Below, one piece after another: positions 1-6,356 of a DNA stretch of 24,063 bases. Each line of letters starts with the position of its first letter. Within the stretch, counting starts at the first letter, position 1. The notes below the pieces were generated by a model. It worked only from the letters and a program-made list of their open reading frames with translations. It had not been told where the DNA came from and did not search any database. The stretch comes from a virus, in the IMG/VR virus record IMGVR_UViG_3300001282_000067, positions 1 to 24,063 of that record. One strand, 5' to 3'. Both the position numbers and the translations under genes were made by a program.

Positions 1-349
1 ACTCCCATGCAGAGTTGGAGAGACTCGCAACCAACGCTGACCCGGCGCTACCTGCCGACGTTACGTCAAAAATCTTGCCGTCGCTGATCGCAAACAGTTT
101 GATCGTGCTGCCTGCGTTGTACGTCATCAGCGTATCAACAGTTCCCGGCAGCCCCGTCTTGTGCTTCGTGTAACCACCTCGCAAATTGACGTTGGATACG
201 CTTGGAAACATATTTTCCAAGTACACAGCGTCCGTTGGGGCCATGTTTGCCAGCGCATCGCGTGCGTTCCAGCCGCCGACAGGGGCGGGCAACGACGCCA
301 CGTTGGCCGTCGTGCGCTGAACAAGCCGTCTGCGAACCGGCGAGGCCAT
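1..349 (-). CDS. N-terminal part of a virion stabilisation/tail protein (runs off left edge)
   Basis: An open minus-strand frame starts with ATG at 349-347 and is still open at base 1, giving about 116 residues of an incomplete protein. It begins MASPVRRRLVQRTT and has the segment APVGGWNARDALANM followed by DAVYLENMFPS and RGGYTKHKTGLPG. This N-terminus is typical of podovirus virion proteins encoded just after the head-tail adaptor and annotated as stabilisation or tail structural proteins. The family name comes from recall of such N-termini and from position, so the exact role is inferred. Its ATG shares one base with the TAA stop of the adaptor gene (TAATG), so translation is probably coupled. 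The C-terminal domain lies outside the window. Confidence 0.75.
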   Translation of the reverse strand, partial: MASPVRRRLVQRTTANVASLPAPVGGWNARDALANMAPTDAVYLENMFPSVSNVNLRGGYTKHKTGLPGTVDTLMTYNAGSTIKLFAISDGKIFDVTSAGSAGSALVASLSNSAWE

Positions 350-1263
350 TATTGGCTATCCGTCCCGTAGCCCGAGTCGGGGATGTTGTCGTAACCGATC
401 AACACCGTACCCGGTCGCGGGGCAAACGACAGGTTGGCCGCTGCCATATCCTGCGCCATTGCTGTTTCAAGTTCGGCGAGGTAATCGCGGTAGAGGGCGG
501 TCGTGTCAAAGCCCTTGGCTTCAAAGTATTTAAGTTTGGTGCCTAGCACCATCACGCGGTCTGGGTAGACGCACGTATCGGTGTCGGCGGTAAAACTGGT
601 CTTGGCTACGCCTAACGCGTTATAGGCCCACGCGTTACTGCGGTACTCAAAGCCGAGCAACTCCCCACCGTTCATTCCCGGCCAAATCTGGAAGTATTGG
701 CCGAGCAAGCGCCACCGGATACGGGGGCCGGTGCTGATATAACCCGACAGCAACCATTCCCACTGCTGCGGTGACTCGGGGCCGAGCATTTCCCACCGCT
801 TAGACTTGTCCCAATGCGTGCGATTGACCGTGCTGTAGTAGTCCGACGGCAGGCTGTATTTAACCTTTTGGAAAATCAGTTGCCCGTCAACTTGTGCTTC
901 CGTTGGCTGGTAGTTGATCGTGACCGTAGACGATCCTGTGACCGCCGTGACATAGGTGGCGTTTGGGATGCCGACGCCCTGCACCTGATACGTCGTGTTG
1001 AGCGATGTCGTGCTGGGGATGCCGGTGATCGTGTACGAGGACGTTGACCACGTTCCCGTTGTCGTGATGGCTTCCGTGTAAAACGTATGCTGACGCGTTA
1101 ATTCGCGCCAATCAGCACGACGGAGCAATTCGTATCCACACGCATTCATCAACGCCAAAAGTTGGATAACGTCTTGGCTGGAATTGCCAGCGACGGTGGA
1201 GGGCGTCGGGATACCGAGTTCGTTTGTGCATTGCTGCACCAATTGCACCATCGTGCTGCCCAT
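349..1263 (-). CDS. Head-to-tail adaptor (P22 gp4 / tail accessory-like)
   Basis: This 304-residue protein probably forms the ring that joins the portal to the tail. Its N-terminus (VQLVQQCTNELGI, then ALMNACGYELLRRADWREL) is the amphipathic helical start shared by podovirus adaptor and tail-tube A-type proteins. A Ser/Thr-rich beta insertion follows at roughly residues 65-130. The middle carries aromatic stretches such as RIRWRLLGQYFQIWP, and the C-terminal third is helical (LKYFEAKGFDTTALYRDYLAELETAM). It sits between two structural genes in the order expected for a podovirus tail machine. A GGAGG ribosome site lies about 6 bases before the ATG. The adaptor call rests on pattern and position; no catalytic motif exists to confirm it. 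Confidence 0.72.
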   Translation of the reverse strand: MGSTMVQLVQQCTNELGIPTPSTVAGNSSQDVIQLLALMNACGYELLRRADWRELTRQHTFYTEAITTTGTWSTSSYTITGIPSTTSLNTTYQVQGVGIPNATYVTAVTGSSTVTINYQPTEAQVDGQLIFQKVKYSLPSDYYSTVNRTHWDKSKRWEMLGPESPQQWEWLLSGYISTGPRIRWRLLGQYFQIWPGMNGGELLGFEYRSNAWAYNALGVAKTSFTADTDTCVYPDRVMVLGTKLKYFEAKGFDTTALYRDYLAELETAMAQDMAAANLSFAPRPGTVLIGYDNIPDSGYGTDSQ

Positions 1264-1264
1264 A

Positions 1265-1807
1265 CTATCCCTCCGTTAATTCTTTAGGTGGCCGACCACG
1301 GCGCTTTTGTGACGCAATGAGTTCGGCCATCTGTGCTTGAAGTTCTGCAAGTTGCTGCTTGGTCGCATCCAACTCTGCGTTGGCGTCCACGCGGTTCTTG
1401 CGATTTAAGTACATACGCGCTTTCTCGCGCAATCCAATGCCACCCATGCCGACGCGCTGCAATTGGGCGTCCGAGGCAAGGGCTAACTGCTCCACCGTGA
1501 CAAACTTGAGGATAGACAGTTCACCGATCTGGTCGCGGTTGATGTCATCCGGTGCGTCCGACTGCCATTGCGTCAGCGGCGTGCCGATCTGCGAGGCGGC
1601 ACCTTCGCTCTGCTGCATCTGGAAATACAACCACTGACGCGGGAAACGCGCCTTATGGTCGTCACGCAACGGCTGGTCAATCACGTTGGTCTTGTCGCCG
1701 GGGGCTTGGATGCGGCAATAGACGTTGCCCTTGTTCGGGCCATCCTCGCGTGCATAAAACTCAACGTGAAGTTGGGCGTCGGCGTTGTTAATGTCACTGT
1801 CTAGCAT
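1265..1807 (-). CDS. Phage protein of unknown function with coiled coil and AT-hook-like tail
   Basis: This 180-residue protein lies between the jelly-roll and adaptor genes and has no function I recognise. Residues about 20-120 contain conserved-looking segments (FYAREDGPNKGNVYCRI, ARFPRQWLYFQMQ, QIGELSILKFVTVEQLA), the last followed by a helix rich in Ala, Leu and Gln. The last third is predicted coiled coil (ELDATKQQLAELQAQMAELIAS) and ends in KRRGRPPKELTEG. The core RGRPPK matches the DNA minor-groove AT-hook pattern, which is unusual for a protein encoded among virion genes. The start is well supported by an AGGAG site seven bases upstream within the repeated block at 1814-1828. It may be a minor virion component or assembly factor; that is inference. 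Confidence 0.7.
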   Translation of the reverse strand: MLDSDINNADAQLHVEFYAREDGPNKGNVYCRIQAPGDKTNVIDQPLRDDHKARFPRQWLYFQMQQSEGAASQIGTPLTQWQSDAPDDINRDQIGELSILKFVTVEQLALASDAQLQRVGMGGIGLREKARMYLNRKNRVDANAELDATKQQLAELQAQMAELIASQKRRGRPPKELTEG

Positions 1808-1813
1808 TTCCGT

Positions 1814-1828
1814 TCTCCTGTGGGGATT
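1814..1828 (-). repeat. 15-bp repeated ribosome-binding block, copy 1
   Basis: On the minus strand this reads AATCCCCACAGGAGA. It is identical to a second copy at 6015-6029. The AGGAG core lies seven bases before the ATG at 1807, so it is the ribosome site of the unknown protein with the AT-hook-like tail. The identity extends beyond what a Shine-Dalgarno sequence needs. Confidence 0.75.
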
Positions 1829-1829
1829 T

Positions 1830-2657
1830 TTACAGGTTGTTGACCTGTGTTACGGTACAAATGACTGATGGAATGGCGGGCCATACGCTTGTGGCGCTGG
1901 CCGCAAGAATTCTAACGCTTGTGTCATCCGTCGCCCACATCAATTCAACGTAGTTTGTTGGTTCTAGTTGAATGATGAAGTTCCACGCGGCGACGGTACG
2001 CGCTGCGCTTCCTTGAATGGCGACGGTAGTGGCTGTGTTGGCGACGTTGGTGCCGTTTTTACGCAACCAGATATAAATGTTGCCCACGCCGCCCGAGGTT
2101 TTGTCCAACTGTGCTGAAAACTGCACGTTGTAGACGCCTTGATAATCCACAACCAAACGGGACGACGGCGACCCGATAGATACGCCATTGCTGCTGTCGG
2201 TCGTGTTAAAAACCATGCCGTAGGCGGTGTCAATGGAAGCCGCCGTTTGCAGCGTTGTGTCGCTAAACGCACCAAAATGCAGAATCGGCACAGCGCGGCC
2301 AAAGCCTTGCAGTTCCTCCCACAACGTATTGCTAACGGCAAAAAACAATGCCGAGCAATCGGGGTTGATCGTGCCAAACCCTGCGTTGTTGATGCTGCTG
2401 CTGGCGTTATACGGATAAACGGAAATTGGGTTTGCCGTCGTATTCTTGACAATGATGGTTTCGCCCATCTCCGTCGGTGGCAACTTTACGCCTGTCCCAA
2501 CGGCTGCGCTTGTGACGTTGTTGTACACATACGTCAACGTGGTGGCATCGCCTGTCGACGTACCGGCTGCCGTGACCGATGCAATACCATCGCCGCAAAT
2601 ACTGACGGTGGACAATTGGTTGATGCCGCTGCCGAGTACGCGTGACGGGATTGCCAT
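1830..2657 (-). CDS. Virion structural protein with C1q/TNF-like jelly-roll C-terminus
   Basis: This 275-residue protein starts at 2657 (MAIPSRVLGSGINQLS); an in-frame ATG at 2687 is less likely because 2657 gives the TAATG overlap used elsewhere in this operon. The first half (about 20-125) is a beta-rich Ser/Thr/Asn domain with NTTANPISVYPYN. From about residue 127 the pattern FGAFSDTT, VVDYQGVYNVQFSAQL, IYIWLRKNGTNVANTAT and NYVELMWATDDTSVRILAA matches the C1q/TNF-like jelly roll found in phage decoration and receptor-binding proteins. It probably sits on the capsid or tail exterior. Its gene directly follows the DUF115 enzyme, so it is one possible target of that enzyme. Domain confidence is good; location is inferred. 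Confidence 0.72.
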   Translation of the reverse strand: MAIPSRVLGSGINQLSTVSICGDGIASVTAAGTSTGDATTLTYVYNNVTSAAVGTGVKLPPTEMGETIIVKNTTANPISVYPYNASSSINNAGFGTINPDCSALFFAVSNTLWEELQGFGRAVPILHFGAFSDTTLQTAASIDTAYGMVFNTTDSSNGVSIGSPSSRLVVDYQGVYNVQFSAQLDKTSGGVGNIYIWLRKNGTNVANTATTVAIQGSAARTVAAWNFIIQLEPTNYVELMWATDDTSVRILAASATSVWPAIPSVICTVTQVNNL

Positions 2658-3433
2658 TAGGCCGCCTTCGCCATGTTGCGGCGGCAACGCATGATTTCAG
2701 CAATCAGCCCCGGCCCGATGACCTCTATTTGCAGGTCGGGCATCACCTCAAACAATTTCTGGAATTCGTTGGCCTGCTGGGCCATCGCGGCGTTGCAGTT
2801 AAATTTCTTGCCGTCTGCGCCGCCCACCCATACGTCTACCGTTAGCCCCGGCAACTCGCCCGTAAACCGCTTACGTCCATCCGGGCTGTTGCACGAGTCG
2901 TAGCCGTACAGGAAAAACTTACGGAAGCCCATGATATAGCCGATGTTGATGGCACGCAGACCCGAGGTCGTGCCGCCACCGATGGCCAATTTACCCGGCC
3001 CCATGGCGTCCATTTCTGGGCCTTCAGCCCATGAGTGCCACACCATCACGCGCTTACCTTGAAGGTAATCAAACGTGGAGGGCGGGCAGCGCGAGGCAAC
3101 AAGGTACAGCGTGCGGTCGTTCTTGTGCTTGATACCGTTGGTGCGGTCGCGGGGGTCAAGGTTGACCCAAAAATCTGGTTCTACGCCGTTCTCTACCAAA
3201 AAGTCATGCGCACCCTTAATTGCACCGATCACATGACCGGCCTTCCGGTGCGCTTTGATGTCGTTAATGTAGTCGGGCATAGACCACCCGCTCGCCACCA
3301 GCACCATGGTTGCATCGTGCGTGATGGGAGCGAGGGTCAGTTCTGGTAGACCACGGGCAAGGGCAGAACGTATGTTAGAACATAGTTCTTCAGGCGTTCC
3401 CGCCGCTTGTACCGTGATCTCCAGAGGTTTCAT
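2657..3433 (-). CDS. DUF115 / Maf-like putative glycan transferase-type protein
   Basis: This 258-residue protein resembles the DUF115/MptE-like Rossmann domain of Maf proteins, which in bacteria are required for attaching nonulosonic acids to flagellin. Visible signatures are a nucleotide-binding-like loop VASGWS at 46-51 (families usually have GPS here), GVEPDFWVNLDP at 83-94, the glycine loop GGGTTSG at 152-158, and GFRKFFLYGYD at 169-179. It is shorter than bacterial Maf proteins, so it is essentially the catalytic-type core alone. It is translationally coupled on both sides by TAATG overlaps, with a Ser/Thr-rich decoration protein upstream and a jelly-roll virion protein downstream. That context suggests modification of virion proteins, which is inference. 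A role in host glycan remodelling is the alternative. Confidence 0.75.
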   Translation of the reverse strand: MKPLEITVQAAGTPEELCSNIRSALARGLPELTLAPITHDATMVLVASGWSMPDYINDIKAHRKAGHVIGAIKGAHDFLVENGVEPDFWVNLDPRDRTNGIKHKNDRTLYLVASRCPPSTFDYLQGKRVMVWHSWAEGPEMDAMGPGKLAIGGGTTSGLRAINIGYIMGFRKFFLYGYDSCNSPDGRKRFTGELPGLTVDVWVGGADGKKFNCNAAMAQQANEFQKLFEVMPDLQIEVIGPGLIAEIMRCRRNMAKAA

Positions 3434-3915
3434 TAGGCGCCCGAGTACCCAACAACGTGCGGGAAGCCCGCAACGCAGGTAATCGCCGTGGCACCCGACG
3501 CGGTTGCCGTGGCAACGATACCGGCCACAAGGCCGACACCGCCACCCGACACCGTGGCGTCATCCAGAACGCCAGCCGTCGCCGTCGTAAAGAGCGGGAC
3601 AGCCGGGTTGCAGGACGCCGCAAGGTTGACGCGCATCACGCCACCCGATTGCACCCAGCCAAAGGAGCCAGAGGCAATAGAGACTTGCGCGACCGCAAAC
3701 CGCTTGGAGTCGGCAGCGTTGGTCGTCGTCACCGGCACAGCCTTGTTGTCGGCACGGACAGACACGGCGGCGTACTGCGAGACGGTAGAGGCCGCCTGCA
3801 CGTAAATCGCCTGTCCACCGTCGTCAAGGTTGACGCAGGTGCCGAGGTTGAACTGCTGCGTGGTGTCGGCATAGCCAAGGGCAACGCCAATGACATTACT
3901 AGTTGAAACAGTCAT
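3433..3915 (-). CDS. Capsid decoration / head-stabilising protein
   Basis: A 160-residue, beta-rich protein made mostly of Ala, Val, Thr, Ser and Gly, beginning MTVSTSNVIGVALGYADTT. It follows the major capsid gene directly, the usual place of a decoration or cement protein. Composition and repeated short strands (VSQYAAVSVRADNKAVPVTT, GGVMRVNLAAS, GVGLVAGIVATATASG) fit an outer-capsid beta protein. An AAGGAG ribosome site eight bases upstream overlaps the stop codon of the capsid gene. The high Thr/Ser content gives many possible O-glycosylation sites, relevant because the next gene is DUF115/Maf-like. The role is inferred from position and composition. Confidence 0.65.
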   Translation of the reverse strand: MTVSTSNVIGVALGYADTTQQFNLGTCVNLDDGGQAIYVQAASTVSQYAAVSVRADNKAVPVTTTNAADSKRFAVAQVSIASGSFGWVQSGGVMRVNLAASCNPAVPLFTTATAGVLDDATVSGGGVGLVAGIVATATASGATAITCVAGFPHVVGYSGA

Positions 3916-3928
3916 TTTCGTTTACTCC

Positions 3929-4954
3929 TTAAGCAATCAACACGCCTTGGAACTGGCTGCCCGAGCAGGTGAGGTTACCGGCCCAGCCAATCAGTTTCAC
4001 AATGGCGTCTTGGTTGACGGCCTGACGCTCACCGCCAATCGGCACAAAGTTGCGATCTTTGTGCGGGCGGAACATCAGGTACTTGGTGTTGAGGAACCAC
4101 ATATGGTTTGCGTTGCCCGAACCGCTGTTGTACGTGGACGATCCGATACCACCGTCCAACACAACGTCGGAGGCCATACCAGCGCCATAATACTTCAACG
4201 AGGCAAAGCCCGCTCCGGCGAGGCCCGAACCACTCTCCGTAATACGCTGGATCGCTTGCAGCGATTGCAGGTAGAAGCGGTAGTAGTTGTTGTCGGCCAC
4301 GATGAGGTCAGGCTTGTCGGTTCCACGAACGAGTTGCACGGCAAGCGCATCCATGTAGCCTTGAATCGTCGTGCTGGACACAGCGCCCGCACCACCGCCA
4401 TCAGCGGCAGCCGAGAACTTCTTGCTCTGCCAGAACGACCACACAGCGCGGTTGATGCCGCCGTAGGTGCCAACAGTCGGGTCATCCGGCACAGCCGCAG
4501 CAAGGCCCGTGAGGTTCTTGCCGGCGTTTCCGGTGCCGTCGCCGTACAGGTCGCCCGAGATGCGGTTAGCAAGTTGGGCTTCCGCGACTTCCATGCGACC
4601 GTCAAGAAGGTCAATGATGGCCTCCTTGCCCGAGTTCTGGATCATCTCCAGACCCGAAATGGTCACAGCCGAGGCGTACTGCGTGATGCTGAACTGCGCC
4701 GCAGAAATCGGCGAGTTCTGGCCCACGTTCAGCACTTCATAGCCGCTGTACGAGTTGGTGTTGTTCGTGGTCGGATCGGTGTACATGATTTCTTGCAAAA
4801 TCACGTTACCGCCCGAGAACGTCTTGACGTTCCCACGCTCCTTCAGACGACGAAGCAACGCGTTGTTGTTCGTCACGTTATCAGCAAGTTCACCGCTACG
4901 GCTCTGAATCGTGGTAGCAATGATGTCGCTGATACTAGAGTTGGCAAATGCCAT
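3929..4954 (-). CDS. Major capsid protein
   Basis: This 341-residue protein is the probable HK97-fold major capsid subunit. The N-terminal arm (MAFANSSISDIIATTIQSR...LADNVTNNNALLRRLKERG) is helical, followed by strands such as GGNVILQEIMY and SAAQFSITQYASAVTISGLEM. A central stretch DLYGDGTGNAGKNLTGLAAAVPDDP and PDLIVADNNYYRFYLQSLQAIQRI is characteristic of phage capsid proteins with the spine helix and A-domain. The C-terminus has MWFLNTKYLMFRPHKDRNFVPIG. It lies between scaffold and decoration genes. A strong AGGAG site sits seven bases before the ATG, fitting high expression. The call rests on sequence pattern plus gene order. Confidence 0.85.
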   Translation of the reverse strand: MAFANSSISDIIATTIQSRSGELADNVTNNNALLRRLKERGNVKTFSGGNVILQEIMYTDPTTNNTNSYSGYEVLNVGQNSPISAAQFSITQYASAVTISGLEMIQNSGKEAIIDLLDGRMEVAEAQLANRISGDLYGDGTGNAGKNLTGLAAAVPDDPTVGTYGGINRAVWSFWQSKKFSAAADGGGAGAVSSTTIQGYMDALAVQLVRGTDKPDLIVADNNYYRFYLQSLQAIQRITESGSGLAGAGFASLKYYGAGMASDVVLDGGIGSSTYNSGSGNANHMWFLNTKYLMFRPHKDRNFVPIGGERQAVNQDAIVKLIGWAGNLTCSGSQFQGVLIA

Positions 4955-4977
4955 TTGATGTCTCCTAGTTCAGTTAA

Positions 4978-6009
4978 TTACAAACGCGCTTCTTGTTCGG
5001 TCAATGCTTCTTCAAGAAGTGCGCGACGGTTTGCTGCCTTGGGAGCCGTGTTTACGCCGGGTGTGGCGCTTCTGACACTCACCGCTGCTGCACGGGCAAC
5101 TTTCGCCGCCCGGTTGGCCTCTTTGGCCTGTTTAGCCGCTTCCTCGGCCTGTCGGGCCTTGGTCACTTGGTCAAACAAATTGGGGGTGAGGCGTATGGCT
5201 TTTTCATACGCGTCTTGCAACGTCTCGGCGAGTCCACCCTGTAGGAGTTGGATCATCACCGGGCGTGCTTCCTCAAAATACTCAACCTTTTGACTAAAAC
5301 TGTTAATTTCGGTCAACAAGTTCTGGTTTTCGGCCATTTCCTGCTGCTGTTTCCAGCCCATGACCTCACCACGTACCTTGTTGAGTTCATTTTGCAGTTG
5401 GTAAACGAGCGGATCAACAGCGCGTTGCGCTTGCTGACCCGGCTGCTGCGTCATGGAACCCAAATTGATGCCATACGACTGCGCCAACTGCGTGAAATAC
5501 TGCATTTTCGTCTGCGGGTCGCTATTCCGCAGCATATGGTCGGCCTGCATCAACGCAGACACGGCCTTGTCGGGCGTAATGCCTAACCCTTGGATGGTTT
5601 GCATATACGGCTCAATGGCCGCTTGCATGGAATCCGCAAATTCAGCCTTGCCAAAAATGTTTTCCACACCCTTGCGCATTTCTTCTTCACGCTTCCACGC
5701 GTATTCCTGCAATTTTGGGTCGGCTTTCTGCCAAATTTCGTGATATTCACGACGCCATGAGGCGGGCGGGCGTTTCCACACCGGATCGTTGTCGTACAGT
5801 GTGTTAAACGACGACTTTTCTTCCGTATTTTCGGGTTCCGGTTGTTGTGGTGCCGCTTCTTGCTTGCTGAACCGCCCTGCCGCATCGCGTACGACGGTTT
5901 CTACGGGTTCGCCCTTCTCGGCGGCCTCAAACCCTGCTTCTAACAACTCACGACGGTCAATCTCTTGATCTTCCCGTGCCGCAACCATTGCTGGATTAGT
6001 GTTGTCCAT
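4978..6009 (-). CDS. Capsid assembly scaffold protein
   Basis: A 343-residue, highly charged, mostly helical protein immediately before the capsid gene, the standard scaffold position. The N-terminus is acidic and disordered-looking (EDQEIDRRELLEAGFEAAEKGEP, then PQQPEPENTEEKSS), the middle carries helices typical of phage scaffolds (YHEIWQKADPKLQEYAWKREEEMRKGVENIF), and a Gln-rich linker at about 200-215 leads to a coiled coil. The end is Ala/Lys/Arg-rich (ARQAEEAAKQAKEANRAAKVARAAA), matching the basic C-terminal capsid-binding tail of scaffolds. The ATG overlaps the upstream TAA (TAATG), and the repeated block at 6015-6029 provides its ribosome site. No protease domain is visible. Confidence 0.8.
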   Translation of the reverse strand: MDNTNPAMVAAREDQEIDRRELLEAGFEAAEKGEPVETVVRDAAGRFSKQEAAPQQPEPENTEEKSSFNTLYDNDPVWKRPPASWRREYHEIWQKADPKLQEYAWKREEEMRKGVENIFGKAEFADSMQAAIEPYMQTIQGLGITPDKAVSALMQADHMLRNSDPQTKMQYFTQLAQSYGINLGSMTQQPGQQAQRAVDPLVYQLQNELNKVRGEVMGWKQQQEMAENQNLLTEINSFSQKVEYFEEARPVMIQLLQGGLAETLQDAYEKAIRLTPNLFDQVTKARQAEEAAKQAKEANRAAKVARAAAVSVRSATPGVNTAPKAANRRALLEEALTEQEARL

Positions 6010-6356
6010 TACCCTCTCCTGTGGGGATTGGTGAAATTGGCTTGTTGGCGTATTTCGCGCAGTATGCGATCAGCCTGTTCGTTGGTCATACGTGTGTTGA
6101 CCATGTGCTTAATGCGTTCCAGCCGAGTGTTATTCTCGGGTTCACGCCGAATGTGCTTGGCAGGGTCGTCGTTACCTACCTCCTCGCAATTGTTAGCCTT
6201 TAAATGACGGCGATGCTCCGAGCGTGATGTCACCATCTTGCCGTCAATCATGCTCCGGTAGGGCGTGATGTCAGGCATGACGTAGTGGTAGCGCCCCTTC
6301 TCGTCCTTTTTGCGCTCCACAAACTCGCCGTCTATGTAAACGTACGTCCGTTTCAT
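6009..6356 (-). CDS. Conserved phage protein of unknown function between portal and scaffold
   Basis: A 115-residue basic protein beginning MKRTYVYIDGEFVERKK with YHYVMPDITPYRSMIDGKMVTSRSEHRRHL. Short proteins of this type are common beside portal genes in podovirus-like genomes, but I know of no assigned function. The N-terminal half looks like a small beta domain; the C-terminal half is helical (NNTRLERIKHMVNTRMTNEQADRILREIRQQ). It overlaps the portal stop by ATGA at its start. Its last codons (NPHRRG) lie inside the repeated ribosome-binding block that serves the scaffold gene, so coding and translation signals are superimposed. Confidence 0.7.
   Translation of the reverse strand: MKRTYVYIDGEFVERKKDEKGRYHYVMPDITPYRSMIDGKMVTSRSEHRRHLKANNCEEVGNDDPAKHIRREPENNTRLERIKHMVNTRMTNEQADRILREIRQQANFTNPHRRG
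6015..6029 (-). repeat. 15-bp repeated ribosome-binding block, copy 2
   Basis: Identical to 1814-1828 (AATCCCCACAGGAGA on the minus strand). Here AGGAG lies six bases before the scaffold ATG at 6009. Unlike copy 1, this copy also encodes the NPHRR end of the upstream protein. Confidence 0.75.

Noticed and set aside
2139-2645. A 168-codon plus-strand frame opposite the jelly-roll gene.
   Set aside because: It is Arg/Cys-rich, has no recognisable domain and is opposite a gene with clear structural motifs.
3890-5293. A 467-codon open frame on the plus strand opposite the capsid and scaffold genes.
   Set aside because: It is a mirror frame produced by codon bias of the strongly supported minus-strand genes; composition is Arg/Val/His-rich without domain pattern and it has no operon fit.
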